DNA from: Stomoxys calcitrans
Lineage: Eukaryota > Arthropoda > Insecta > Diptera > Muscidae
Direction of reading: 5' to 3'
Assembly: GCF_963082655.1 (NCBI RefSeq)
Contig: NC_081553.1
Location: 188,903,011-188,967,010, forward strand
DNA length: 64,000 nt
This document shows positions 12,227-24,404 of the stretch, one piece after another. The notes beneath the pieces were generated by a model. That model searched no databases. It was not told the DNA's origin and saw only the letters and a list, made by a program, of their open reading frames with translations. How positions within the stretch are numbered: the first letter of the stretch is position 1; every line of letters begins with the position of its first letter. The translations under genes were made by a program, and so were the position numbers.

Positions 12227-14634
12227 GTTGTTGTTGTTGTAGCAGCTTATTGTGTTCTATCTTTCGTCTGCTTGATTCTGTTGAGTGTCACGACCCAGGA
12301 ACTCTGCGACTAAGATGGGGTGTGTCCACATGGATCTGGGTCTGAGTCGAGTGGATCTGGTCGGGCAGTTAAATAGGTGGCGTGCATCGTGCGGCGCTGC
12401 ATTACTTACCACAGACCAGCCAATTGCTTTGTACGTAGTCAACAAGGTTTCTTTGTCTGCACCCCAAGTGCTGGCAGCAAGTGACTTGAGGACCTTATTT
12501 CTACTTTTGACTTTATCGCAGATTGCTGTGGCATGTGGGGAGAATGTGTAAGAGCTGGCAAATATGACGCCAAGTATTTTGGGACACTTGATGTTTGGAA
12601 TCATTTCTCCATCGATCATCACCGTCGGCTCAGTATTCACCTCACGCATATATGTAGTGAACAATGTGGCTGAAGATTTGGTGGCGAATATATTCAGATT
12701 TTTTGCAGCGAAATATGAGGCAAGTTCATTGAGGTAGACGTTCAACCTATCGCAAATGTCAACATTGGGTGGGGGCCTGATGCCATGATCGTACAATCGT
12801 CCGCATATAATACGATCTCTATGCCGTCTGGAGGGGGTGGAATGGAGGATAGGTAGAGGTTAAATAAAGCCGGAGATATCACACCACCTTGGGGAAATCC
12901 CTGTTTCACCCTACGGTGCTTCGACTTCTTATCCCTAAATTCCACGACTGGCGACTACACAGATAATTCGCGAACCAGCGTTTCTAGCCTGGCGGGAGGG
13001 ACATGTTGGCGATGTCCACGAATAATTTGGCATGCCTGATCGTGTCGAATGCCTTCGATGGGTCCCGTGTCACGAGGACCGTCCTATCACATGGCCTGGG
13101 CCACGGCAAATGTGTGCGGTGATGGCATGCAAAGCTGTTGTTGTGCTGTGCAGTCTTCGAAATCCATGTTGTTGTTGTCGGGGCCCAATGCCTTAGATGA
13201 TTTGGCGCCACGGATGATATTCGTAACTTCGCCCACGGTAAATTGTGATGGCTGTTCATCTGCTCGAAGACCACGAATACGGCTAATGGCTCTCCTCCTT
13301 GCCCTGTCTCTCTCGGGATGCACAATAAATTGGGCCGACCGACTGGTATAAAGCGAGCGGCTGCTGCGTTAATGATGTCTCGGAATTTCCTCTCGTCCAC
13401 TAGTACATCAGAGGGGGGTGGCAGTTCACTGAAGCGACGATTGGTATACTCTCTGAAGCCAGCCCAATCGGCCTTCTTATGATTGATAAACGTCCGGCGC
13501 TCAGAGGTTATGAAGTCGGGTGGTCGGTCGATGGTGAGGGTTATGGAGAGGTGATATGACCCCAAAGAGATGACGGCTTGCAAGGATACGTCACTCAGGA
13601 GATCAGGGGATGCAATGGAGATGTCTGGCGAGCTGCTGCATTTCCTCGTACTCCTAGTGGGGGCATCCTCATTCACCGGGCAAAACGTGGAGCTTTCAAT
13701 CTGCTCTGCCAAAGCTATGCCACGCTGGTCGTTACATAGGGGAAAATGACATGAAGTGTGATGCTAATTAAAGTCCCCTAGAACCAGACGATTATGGCTT
13801 ATGGATATGGGGTTGTAAGCCTGGCCATTAATCGGGACACAGCGTTGTATAGCTCTATCTCGGCAGTACTGGACCTGACTGCTATCCCCATGCACTCCAT
13901 GTAGGGGTTACTAGCGCCAGCCGCAGACGAGATAGGTCTATATTGCACTGAATGGTGTATCACGAAGGCCTATCCCCCCCCTCCATTCCTTGAGTGATCC
14001 TTATGTAGCTCATTATAACCGTGACAACTGTGCAAGCTGCAGGTGTTGGTCAGCTTTGTCTCCTGGATCGCTGCGACCAATATGCTCTTCCGACTCATGA
14101 AGTTCACAATCTCATCGATCTTGCCACGGAGTCCGTTGCAGTTTAACTGCAAAAACGGCACTGGTCCCGGCACTGGCCTGGCAATATTGGGGCTGGGATG
14201 CTGCTGTTGCGTATATTGCCGCCCTGGAGAGGTCGGGGGGTCACATAGTCCGACGACCAAGATGCAGAAAGAGACTCGTCTTCGTCTCCTTGTGACCCAC
14301 TGCTGGCTATGTTCGCACAGCACCTTGCGACATAACCAGTATGACTATACTCCCTTAGTGAGGCCAGAGCAAGATCGGAAATGTACCCACTTCATGCACC
14401 GGTTACACCTCACCGACACCGACCGATGATGGAGGAGGTTCTGGCAAACCGAAAAAACCAGGGTCCGGGGTACTTTTCAATCCCGGCACGGACCAGAAGC
14501 GTGCGGAGAAGGCACTCCGGGATGTGCCTCTCCCATGACGAAAAAAAGACGAACACGTACACTAAGGCGGCAGGCCTTGCCGATGAGGATTCCATCGGGT
14601 CAATCCGGTGCGTAGAACTGGCTGTCATGGAATT
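12227..14634 (-). mobile_element. Jockey-like non-LTR retrotransposon, both ends present, internally deleted
   Basis: It is flanked by a 12-bp direct repeat GAATCGGTCCAT (12215-12226 and 14635-14646). Read on the minus strand it starts CATGACAGCCAGTTCTACGC and ends in a (CAA)n tail. At ~2.4 kb it is about half the length of a full Jockey-type element, with deletions in the coding part. The nesting shows it inserted after the DINE-like repeat. Confidence 0.88.
12257..14323 (-). pseudogene. Jockey-like ORF2 remnant (endonuclease and reverse transcriptase)
   Basis: Reading along the minus strand: a basic N-terminal part; an endonuclease start LQLNCNGLRGKIDEIVNFM with AAIQETKLT (~14150-14030); a linker with QPSQFTVGEVTNIIRGAKSS (13260-13200); reverse transcriptase motif A DPSKAFDTIRHAKLF (~13070-13030); GFPQGGVISPALFNLYL (12900-12850); the catalytic YADD with CTIMASG (~12810); thumb text NKVLKSLAASTWGADKETLL; and a C-terminus HDARHLFNCPTRS ending before 12257. 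Frames shift several times. Between NAAP and HDARHLF the C-terminal third is missing, with the frame kept. This is the only YADD motif I could read in the window. Confidence 0.85.
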
Positions 14635-14920
14635 GAATCGGTCCATAATCTGCTATAGCTCCCGTATAAACCGATTCCACGATTTGACATCTTGCCCCCT
14701 AGAAGATGCAGTTGTTATCCAACTGGGCTGAAGTTTTGAAGTAGTGTTTCGTTGAGACTTCCCAAAATCAAGCTAAGTACCGAAATTGAAATGGGTTTAT
14801 GATTACAATTTGTGCCTGACTTGGTAGACATTTGGTTAATGGAAATTTTAGCAAGATCTATGGTGGTTAGTTCCCATGATTCAGCCCGGCCGAACTTAGC
14901 ACGTTTTTACTAGATTTACT

Positions 14921-16750
14921 AAAATTAAGATAAAGCTCGCCTTGAGGCTCTAGTTAGGATAATTTTTTAGAACAAACGACACATAGATCGATCTCTGGAT
15001 AAAATTTTATAATGCTTACTTATGGTACAGAAAAAACTTTTCCTAATTTCTACGTCCTTGTTTTGCTGCTCCCTAAAACAATGACAAAATGTTAGCATGT
15101 CTGTGTGTCCTTAGACAATGTGAATGTAAGGAGGAGGAACAAGGGAGTATGCAAGTTTGAGAATAAAGAAACATGAAGTTTAAGAATGAGAAAGAAAGAG
15201 ATAGAGACAGAGAGCGAGAGCAGTATTTATCCAACAACCGCTTCAAGGATGCGGTACACATAATTCCGGTATGATGTTTGGCTATATTTTGCATATCTGT
15301 TTGCTTAAGTCGTTATGATGAACAGTAAACATCTGTGACATTCTAGCAAGGACACACGTTGTTTTATACCCAAGTCACACACACACACACGCACATGTGG
15401 GCCACCGACACCCACATACAGCCGCTTGCCCAAATACCAAGTTCTATATCTATATGTATTATGTGTAAATGTAGATGTTGATGTTGCTGTAGTGTGGTGG
15501 CACGCATAGTAAATATTAATTTTGGCGAGAGAGAGAGAGAGAGAGAATATGACAATTCCAACACAGGCCTGTATTGATGGCATCGGTGTTGGTGGTGTAC
15601 AACCAACAGTACATGCATGAATTTAAATCCATAGTGGGCCTGAGCAGATTATTGAAATGCTTGAGTTTTCATTAGAAATGAAGATGGAAAAGTGAGGGGA
15701 GTAAAGCTGACAATACCTGTCGTTTGAGTCGCATATGAATTGTCGGAATTGCTATTGATATGCAAAAACAAATACCCCCCCTATATACATGCAAACATAA
15801 GAGCATATGTGCACGCCTGCCTATATGTGCCCATGTGTGGGTACTTGGGTGTGTGTGTGTAAATCCCTTTGCACTCTCATATTCAATGGCATAATTTATC
15901 ATCGTCATCAACGTTGATGTCTGTCTGTCCGTCCATTGGTATATGCTTACAAAAGCCACTGAAGCAGTTAATCAATTTTAGCCCAGAAATATTTCCAATT
16001 GAAATTCACTCAAAAATATTTCGAGCATTTCGTTAATAAATTTATGCATTCCCTAATCCTGGTTACAAAAATATGCTTCGAGGAGAAATAAATAATATTC
16101 AAAAAAATAAAATATAGCATTTTTTCAACTCAAATGCGCTTAAATGATATTTGATTTAGTTGGAAATAAATTAAAAGCGTTTTAGCTTTTTCAGTTGTGC
16201 ATGGAGCGATTCAATTAAATAGAAAATATTAAACAATTAAATTTGTTATAGCTCATGGGAAACGAATTCTATTTACCCACATGAATGGTTTAGTATTTAC
16301 ATATGAAGATTTTGTGATAATTAATCCCATTCTGAGAAATGGAAAGTTACAACCATGGAATGTTGGAATTGCTTTGTGGATTCACAAGTACTGGAGAAAA
16401 TTTTTACTCAAATCCGCCATTTGAAAACGTATAGAAATAACTCTTAGAATGGTTTGAGCTGAGGTTTCGTCGAGATCGATAGTAAAATGTCAAGCCCTAA
16501 GATGGCCCAGACGCCCCCTGGCAGGCCCTTAAATTTGTCGGCATTTCGAAAATATGTTTGGGTTGCCAAATCTTCATTAGTGCTTTGATTTCCTAAATTC
16601 TTTTTACTGGACAGTGTTCTACAATCTCTACAAAAAAGTCCGCCTGAGTTCTGTTCATGCGGCAGTTTGATTAACATAAAAATTTCCATATCAGGTCGAA
16701 AACTAAGGGGTGACTTCGAACTAGACACTTAGCAAGAGTATACTGAGTAG
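14921..16750. other. Mostly unclassified DNA, probably intronic
   Basis: AT-rich with microsatellites: CA-rich near 15377-15395, (GA)n near 15530-15547 and GT-rich near 15845-15860. An open frame at 16444-16728 on the minus strand has no family I recognise. Confidence 0.4.
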
Positions 16751-16896
16751 GCTCACAAATGTTTGGCACTTTGTAGACGGGCGTTAGATTCGGAATTGGG
16801 TCATAATCCAGAGAGATCCCACTGCTCACAAATGTTTGGCATTTTGTAGACGGGCGTTAGATTCGAAATTGAGTCATAATCCAGAGAGATCCCACT
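16751..16896 (+). repeat. 73-bp direct tandem duplication
   Basis: GCTCACAAATGTTTGGCA through GAGAGATCCCACT occurs twice in a row, with unit starts at 16751 and 16824 and only a few differences. Confidence 0.9.
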
Positions 16897-17096
16897 GGCT
16901 ATACAGGAGTGTTTTAGATCAAAATTTACTAACTTTCGCCTTAGTAATTTGGTGGACTACAATGGAGAAAAGTACAGCACAGAGACATTACAACAGGCCT
17001 TGACATAGGCCAGCGATGTGGACCACGCCCACGAGGGCAATGAAGACTATTCTAGATATCCCGACTCATACACATTCAGTGGGAGGCAGCTACTAC

Positions 17097-17182
17097 GGAG
17101 GCCACCGGAGCGCAGAGGTTAGCATGTCCGCCTATGACGCTGAACGTCTGCGTTCGAATCCTGGCGAGACCATTAGAAAAAC
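17097..17182 (+). mobile_element. tRNA-derived SINE, head-only fragment
   Basis: The A-box and B-box head (GCGCAGAGGTTAGCATGTCC, GTTCGAATCCTGGCGAGACC) is present. The body is replaced at 17183 by a DINE-like terminus. Confidence 0.8.
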
Positions 17183-18530
17183 AAGTAAAAAGGCGTTAAG
17201 TTCGGCCGGGCCGAACTTTAGAAACCCACCACCTCGGGTATATATGTAAACCACCTTTCATCACAATTCGGTGAAAATTTCACAACTTATGTCCCCTTTC
17301 AGTTTTATGAAAATATGTTCCGATTTGGACTAAATACTATTGGGTTGCCCAAAAAGTAATTGCGGATATTTTAAAAGAAAGTAAATGCATTTTTAATAAA
17401 ACTTAGAATGAACTTTAATCAAATATACTTTTTTTACACTTTTTTTCTAAAGCAAGCTAAAAGTAACAGCCGATAACCGACAGAAGAAAGAATGCAATTA
17501 CAGAGTCACAAGCTGTAAAAAAATTTTTCAACGCCGACTATATGAAAAATCCGCAATTACTTTTTGGGCAACCCAATAATAAGTACAGTAGCTATATCTA
17601 AAAACAAACCGATCTGAACCATACACGACACGGATGTCAAAAAGCCTAACATAAGACTGTGTCAAAATTTCAGTGAAATCGGATTATAAATGGGGCCCAG
17701 ACTTTAAATCGAAATATCGGTCCACATGGCAACTATATCCAAATCTAGACAGAGTTGCATAAAAATTTCGAGAGCCTAACACAAAGCACTGTCCCAAATT
17801 TCGGCGAAATCGGGCCATAAATGCCTCTTTAATGGGCCCAAAATCTTAAATCGAGAGATCGGTCTATATGGCAGCTATATTCAAATCTGGACCGATCTGG
17901 GCAAAATTGAAGAAGGACGTCGAAGAGCCTTACTAAACTCACTGTCTCAAATTTCAGCGACATCGGACAAAAAATGTGTCTTTTATGGCCCCAAAACCTA
18001 AAACCTAGATATCGGTCTATATGGCAGCTGTGTCCAAATCTGGACCGATCTGTGCGATATTGCAAAAGTATGTCTAGGGGCTTAACGTAACTCACTGTCC
18101 CGAATTTCGGCGACATCGGACAATAAATTAGCATTTTATGGGTCCAAAACTTTAAATCAAGAAATCGGTCTATATGGCAGCTATATCCAAATCTGAACCG
18201 ATCTGGCCCAAATTGACGAAGTATGTCGATGGGCCTAACACAATTGACTGTCCCGAATTTCATCAAAATTTGGATAATAAATATGGCTTTTGTGGGCCTA
18301 AGACCCTAAATCGGAGGATCGGTCTATATGGCAGCTATATCCAAATCTGAACCGATCTGGTCCAAATTAACGAAGGAAGTCGAAGGGCCTAACACAACTC
18401 CCTGTCCCAAATTTCATCAAAATCGGATAATAAATATGGCTTTTATGGGCCTAAGAACCTAAATCGGAGGATCGGTCTATATGGCAGCTATATCCAAATC
18501 TGAACCCATCTAAGCCAATTTGAAGAATTA
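17183..18530 (-). repeat. DINE-1/Helentron-like repeat, reverse copy with nested MITE
   Basis: It opens with the palindrome AGTTCGGCCGGGCCGAACTT at ~17200-17219, then CCACCACCTCGGGTATATAT. From ~17700 there are about five units of ~170-180 bp (ATCGGTCTATATGGCAGCTA, CCAAATCTGAACCGATCTGG). MITE family 1 is inserted at 17338-17578. Confidence 0.8.
17338..17578 (+). mobile_element. MITE family 1, copy 2
   Basis: A complete copy flanked by TA (17338-17339 and 17577-17578), with TTGGGTTGCCCAAAAAG at the left and CTTTTTGGGCAACCCAA at the right. Confidence 0.92.
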
Positions 18531-19560
18531 ATTCAAAATTTAAATAGGTTCATTCGTTCTAAATCTTCCATGATTTCAGTAGAAGGATGGACGGACGTAG
18601 ATAATTGTATCATCTATGAAAATCTTGACCTTAAAACTTTATATAGTCATTCGAAGTTTTTCAAACGACATCTTTTGGTTTTGAGTATAACTCAATGGGT
18701 ATCATTTTCCCATTTGTATGACTTTTATGCAATTTTTTCAATACCCCATTGAGTGACATACACTGTGTATGAAGAGAACAACTTGACTTTCTATATTTTC
18801 CCAGCCACAATTAATTTGTTTTCATTTGAAAAGCCCCAACAAAATTTTATTTGCCATTTTACCCGCATTTAAAATAACAATTTGTCCATTTTGATCCTTG
18901 AAAAAGCCCCATGCAAATTTTTGGCAATCTATTAGAATTCATTTAATACGATTCGGTGTAGGCCAAGCGCTTGACTTGTGTGCAAAAATAAAAATAAATA
19001 TTATTTTTGAAACTTATTTCAGCTTTATTGTCCAGATTTAACAACGTTTTCGCATTTTACGAATATTTAAATTATGCATTTTGTTATGCAAATTGCAATT
19101 TTATTTTGCGAAATTACATGTTTGTTCATATACAATAACAACAACAACAACAACAATAACAACAACAATAACAACATCAGATCTGTTTCCCAACGCTCAT
19201 TGTGGTTTTCATTCATATGCAAATAGGGTAGGTGACGATAATAACGATGTGTGATTGGTTTAAAGGCAAAACGAGCAAAATAGTCACAGTGTTACGGTGC
19301 TATTCTATTTCAGGGCAGACCAGGGTGCGTATGGTGAATTTTGTACGGAAGGAGGATAATACGTATACGGCCCATAGTCCCTGAAATTGTAAGTAACAAT
19401 GAAACTCAAGTGAAGAACATCATTTAAAGACGTCTTTAGTGGACCCAAGACCGAAAATCGGCAAATCGTTCTATATGTCAACTATGGTCCTATACTTAAA
19501 GTGAAACATGAATTGGGCAGTGGATTTATGGTAAGTAGGAGACTCAAACTTATGGCTTTA
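18531..19560. other. AT-rich unclassified DNA with (AAC)n
   Basis: No gene or repeat family recognised. An (AAC)n microsatellite with AAT interruptions spans 19132-19177. Confidence 0.45.
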
Positions 19561-19725
19561 AGATTTGCCCCGCTGGATGAGAGACTGGCGGCAATCCTCA
19601 TTAAGGTCAAACAGTATTACATTAACCTTATCTGCGCCCGTGACTCTGCAGAAGAGGTAGATGAACAAACCTAATGTATATTTTACAAGCTCCAAGATAG
19701 AACAAATGAACACTGGCAACCAAAT

Positions 19726-20690
19726 GACATTGAAATCGTGCTGGAAGATTTTAGTGCCATAATAAGAATGGAGAATATCTTTTGACCAACGCACGGAAAG
19801 GAAATACACGAGGAAACGATCGATGAGGCTAAAGGCTTATAAACTTTGCAGTGTTAAAAACATGGCAAGAAGCAGTACCAGATTTCAACATACAAAGATG
19901 GTGATATTCACTTTGCCACATGGCTAGCGCGATTAAAAGATGAAACACCATACTGATCATGTTGTTATATATCTGCCAAGAAAGTGACATTGAAATTGTG
20001 CTGGAAGATTTTGGTGCCAAGATAAGAAGGGAGAATGAACGTGGGAACGTCCGGTAAGGATTAAGTCTAATAAACTTTGCAGCGTTAAAAACATGACAAG
20101 AAGCAGCACTAGATTTTAACATCTATACAAGGAGAAATTCATAAAGTCACATAGCTGGGGTGATTAAAAGATGAAACATCATAATAATCGTGTTGTCATA
20201 TATTGGTTGCCCAAAAAGTAATTGCGGATTTTTCATATAGTCGGCGTTGACAAATTTTTTCACAGCTTGTGACTCTGTAATTGCATTCTTTCTTCTGTCA
20301 GTTATCAGCTGTAACTTTTAGCTTGCTTTAGAAAAAAAGTGTAAAAAAGTATATTTGATTAAAGTTCATTCTAAGTTTTATTAAAAATGCATTTACTTTC
20401 TTTTAAAAAATCCGCAATTACTTTTTGGGCAACCCAATACCTGCCAAGCAAGTGACATTGATATAGTGCTGAAAGATTTTAGTGTCATGATAAGAAAGAA
20501 GACTAACTTTTGCCCAACGTACTGAAAGGGAATATACGAGTGAACGTTCGATAAGGCTTAAGCCTAATAAACTTTGCAGCGTCAAAAACATGGCAAGAAG
20601 CTGCACAAGATTTTAACTTCGATACATGGAGAAATTCTCAAAGCCACATGGCTGGCATGATTAAACGATGAAACACCATACTGATCTTGT
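19726..20690 (+). repeat. Local tandem triplication, ~230-260-bp units
   Basis: GACATTGAAAT(C/T)GTGCTGGAAG-type unit starts lie at 19726, 19986 and 20454. Each unit carries AAACTTTGCAG(T/C)GT(T/C)AAAAACATG and GATTAAA(A/C)GATGAAACA(C/T)CAT. A MITE separates the second and third units. I do not recognise the sequence as a known family. Confidence 0.85.
20201..20439 (-). mobile_element. MITE family 1, copy 3
   Basis: TA flanks the copy (20201-20202 and 20438-20439), and the interior is reversed relative to copy 1. The matching site in the preceding unit (TGTTGTTATATATCTGCCAA, ~19963-19982) has no insertion. Confidence 0.92.
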
Positions 20691-20934
20691 TACCAACGAT
20701 ATTCTTAGAAAAATAATACCCACAAAATACCATATGGTATGCATTATGTAAATCATTATAAATACCATAAGGTATTATTTTGGTACTAGTGAGTCTTTAC
20801 TAACAATATCTTTGATAACATACATATCAACTTTTCTTTCGGTGTAGATAAAAAGACAATCATCAGTGTGTTGATTCGATGATCGATCCTGCTACAAAGG
20901 TTCGCACCGGCCTAGGGATAGGTTAGGTTATGTT

Positions 20935-21490
20935 ATGTTAGGTTAGGTTAGTTTAGGTTTAGGTGCCAGACTGCCATCAGACTCACTAAGACGTTTTCGC
21001 CTACTGTGATACCACAGGAATAGAAGAAGGAAGATGTCTTCTAGTTCCTTGCGTTGAACCATCCAGATCGCTTTAAAAATCCCAACAACTTGCGAATGTT
21101 CACATCCGCTAAATCAGACAGGTTCTCAAATAAATGAGAACCTAAAGTGGAACGTCTTCGGACTGCTAGAGCGAGACACACACATAGAGAGTTTCTATAG
21201 ACTCTTCTCTTCGATGTCCTCACGGCGTCTGCAAAAGTCGGTAGTGGTAACCTTCAGTCTGTCAGCATTTTTTCGGATTAGACAGTGACCTGCCATGACG
21301 GACGCAATGATTGAGGCGTCTGTTCTAGCCTGTGACAGCAAAGCGGTAAACTTCTTCAAGTCTAGATGAGGCCTGATAGTTTTGGAATGCTCGCACCTGA
21401 CTAATCATAGCGACAAAAGTTCGATCTTACACAGCATGGAAGCTGAGCGTCAGCATCATCAGACACATCGAATTAGCCCTCTTAAGATAC
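20935..21490 (-). pseudogene. Non-LTR retrotransposon family A, 3' end fragment
   Basis: It matches the 3' end of the 30826-33520 copy (GTGATACCACAGGAATAGAA, CGAATGTTCACATCCGCTAA, GACGTCTGTTCTAGCC-like text). The element's 3' tail, at the low-coordinate end, is a TTAGG-like run (TTAGGTTAGGTTAGTTTAGG). Confidence 0.75.
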
Positions 21491-21499
21491 TCAATGGGT

Positions 21500-22560
21500 T
21501 GTAGAAAGCATTCTTTGTTCTTGTTCCTGTGACTTAGTGGCACAGTAACAAACCATAGTCGATTTTATAGAAAATGACACAAAATCTGTGTTTGGAACCA
21601 AGAGCCATACCGGGATGATGAGAAAACATGGGGGAGGAGAAACGTCTATTCTACATGCAACAGAGTAAAATAAAAATACATGAGCTAAACCGAATCGTCA
21701 TATTCAAGAGTCAGAAGGAAGTCGGGAACATTTACAACGAATTAAACATTAAACGTATGGTTTTGGTAAAGGCACATTCTACTAAAAATGGGAACTCTGG
21801 TGACAGATTATGATAGTGTGTCAGCTCATACCATTGCGATATGATCGAGGCTATGATAGGAAACCTGAAAGGAATGAAGAGGTTTCCGATTGAATATCTG
21901 AGACGACACTTGAGGTCGAGTGTAAGGCACTGCTGCCAGCGGTACAGTCTTCCATTGACGGACTTTTGATATTGCCATCTGGAAGATCATGCTACACATA
22001 CGGATCAAAGCTAAATGACAGAGTGGGCCTGAGAGTCCACATTGAGAACCCAGGGGCTGACATATATTTTCAACTGTCGACCATAATATTGTCTTGCAGG
22101 AGGAGATCTGAGTGATCATAGAATGAGTGCATGGTTCTGTGGTTTTATAGCGAGGATTTCGAGTTAGAACATCTTTACGGACAGTAAACTAGCCATGGGC
22201 AATAACAACCACGTCGGTAAGGTCATGAGTAGTCTTGGAGTGTAAGAAGGAGATTAACGTCTTCTTTGTGGATGGCACGATCCGCATTGTTTTCGTGTCG
22301 AGCCATAGCGTAGGAAGAGGAATGAAAGATTTTACGATTTATAGAATGGCGTCAATAAATTTGGTTAATCCGAAGTATAGCTTTCAGGATAATATCTGGA
22401 CACATAAAACTACGAGCTCACTTATGCAAAATCGATGTGGTAAGGTATAGCATGTGTAGTGCATGCGGGGAAGGTGATGAGACGTTTGAGCATTTCCTTT
22501 GTTATTGTCCGGCTTTCGTGGCTAAGCAAATGGATCGACTTAAAACCTCTTTCTGATTCG
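21500..22560 (+). pseudogene. Non-LTR retrotransposon family B, RNase H relic
   Basis: From ~21990 the sequence encodes a degenerate CYTYGSKLNDRVGLRVHIEN, an altered RNase H start (Tyr for Asp), then IFTDSKLAMGNNNH-like text near 22170. A C-terminal part follows with NLVNPKYSF and a Cys-rich end near 22440-22515. The same family is at 33535-34144 and 42030-43325. It is heavily broken. The part before ~21830 is unclassified. Confidence 0.65.
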
Positions 22561-22620
22561 TTTTAGCTACGTTAGTCAGTCTGGCTGTTCGTGCGGCCGT
22601 CTGTCTGTGCTTCCATCTTT

Positions 22621-24170
22621 TTATACCCTCCACCATAAGATGGGGGGTATACTAATTTCGTCATTCTGATTGTAACTACTCGAAATATTCGTCTTAGACC
22701 CCATAAAGTATATATATTCTTGATCGTCGTGAAATTTTATGTCGATCTAGCCATGTCCGTCCGTCCGTCCGTCCGTCTGTCTGTCGAAAGCACGCTAACT
22801 TCCGAAGGAGTAAAGCTAGCCGCTTGAAATTTTGCACAAATACTTCTTATTAGTGTAGGTCGGTTGGTATTGTAAATGGGCCATATCGGTTCATGTTTTG
22901 ATATAGCTGCCATATAAACCGATCTTGGGTCCTGACTTCTTGAGCCTCTAGAGTGCGCCATTCTTATCCGATTGGGATGAAATTTTGCACGACGTGTTTT
23001 GTTATGACATCCAACAATTGTGCTAAGTATGGTTTAAATCGGTTCATAACCTGATATAGCTGCCATATAAAACGATCTTGGGTCTTGACTTCTTGAGCCT
23101 CTAGAGTGCGCAATTCTGTTATGATACGAAGTGTTTTGTTATGATATTGTACAACTGTGTCAAGTATGGTTCCAATCGGTCCATAAACTGATATAGCTGC
23201 CATATAAACCGATCTTGAGTCTTGACTTCTTGAGCCTCTAGAGGGCGCCATTCTTATCCGATTTGAATAAAATTGTGCACAACGTGTTTTGTTATGATAT
23301 CCAACAATTGTGCTAAGTATGGTTCAAATCGGTCCATAACCTGATATAGCTGTCATATAAACCGATCTCGGATCTTGACTTCTGGAGCCGTTAGAAGGAG
23401 CAATTATTATCCGATTTGGCTGAAATTTTGCACGACGTGTTTTGTTATGACTGCCAATAACTGTGCTAATTACGGTCCGAATCGGTCTATAACCTGATAT
23501 AGCTGCCATATAAACCGATCTTGGGTCTTGACTTTTTGAGCCTCTAGAGGGCGCCATTCTTATCCGATTTGGCTGATATTTTGCACCAAGTATTTTGCTA
23601 TGACTTCCAACAACTGTGCTAATTACAGCCTGAATCGGTCTATAACCTGCTATAGCTCCCATATAAACCGATCTAGGATATGACTTCTAACAACTGTGTC
23701 AAATAAGTTTCAAATCGGTTCATAACCTGATATAGCTGCCATATAAACCTATCTGGGATCTTGACTTCTTGAGCCTCTAGAGGTCACAATTATTATCCGA
23801 TTAGCCTGAAATTTTCTACGATGGATCCTCTCATGACCATCAGCATACGTGTTTATTATGGTTTGAATCGGTCTATAGCCCGATACAGCTCCCATATAAA
23901 TCGATCTCTCTATTTTACTTGTTGAGCTCCCAAAGGGCGCAATTCTTATTCGAAATGGGTGACATATTACACAGGTCTACAACATATAATTTAATTGTGG
24001 TCCAAACCGGGCCATATCTTGATATCGCTCTAATAGCAGAGCAAATCTTTTCTTATTTCCTGTTTTGCCTAAGAAGAGATGGCGGGACAAGAACTCGACA
24101 AATGCGATCCATGGTGGAGGGTATATAAGATTCGGCCTGGCCGAACTTAGCACGCTTTTACTTGTTACTA
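22621..24170 (+). repeat. DINE-1/Helentron-like repeat, near-complete copy
   Basis: It starts TATACCCTCCACCATAAGAT, carries CATGTCCGTCCGTCCGTCCG, then about seven units with ATAGCTGCCATATAAACCGA and CTTGAGCCTCTAGAG, and ends GCCTGGCCGAACTTAGCACG and CTTTTACTTGTT. It closely resembles the 46133-47790 copy and, inverted, the 29430-30823 copy. Confidence 0.85.
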
Positions 24171-24404
24171 TTCTTTTGTTTTTTAGAGTGATTCTAATAG
24201 GTTTTGGGTGGGGGGGGGGGGGGGTGGGTTACTGGCCCAGCACTCAAACCACATGGGTTTTGTGGGATCACACATGTATTCCTCGTTGTTGCGAGCCGCT
24301 TTCTCCAAGATCCGACGTTCGCTTCCAGCCGCCCCTAAACTGGGATTTGACGCTGATATTGGCCATTGGTTATTAGAGGGCGCCAATAACTAGCCTTGTC
24401 ATCT
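24171..24404. other. Unclassified, with an oligo-G run
   Basis: A run of G interrupted by one T spans ~24208-24228. Nothing else recognised. Confidence 0.4.

Larger units (their letters stand above)
11673..14920 (+). repeat. DINE-1/Helentron-like repeat split by a Jockey-like element
   Basis: The first part (11673-12226) holds CCATAAAGTACATATATATT and CATGTCCGTCCGTCCGTCTG. The second part (14635-14920) continues with ATAGCTCCCGTATAAACCGA and ends CAGCCCGGCCGAACTTAGCA. The two halves join within GAATCGGTCCAT, which is duplicated on either side of the insertion. Confidence 0.8.

Noticed and set aside
12257..14323. Functional reverse transcriptase
   Set aside because: YADD is present but the frame shifts repeatedly and the C-terminal third is deleted.
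16444..16728. Small host gene
   Set aside because: One isolated 94-codon frame with a CxxC pair, no splice context and no family I recognise; kept as unclassified.
24184..24386. Proline-rich coding frame near 24.2 kb
   Set aside because: It depends on an oligo-G run and has no other support.
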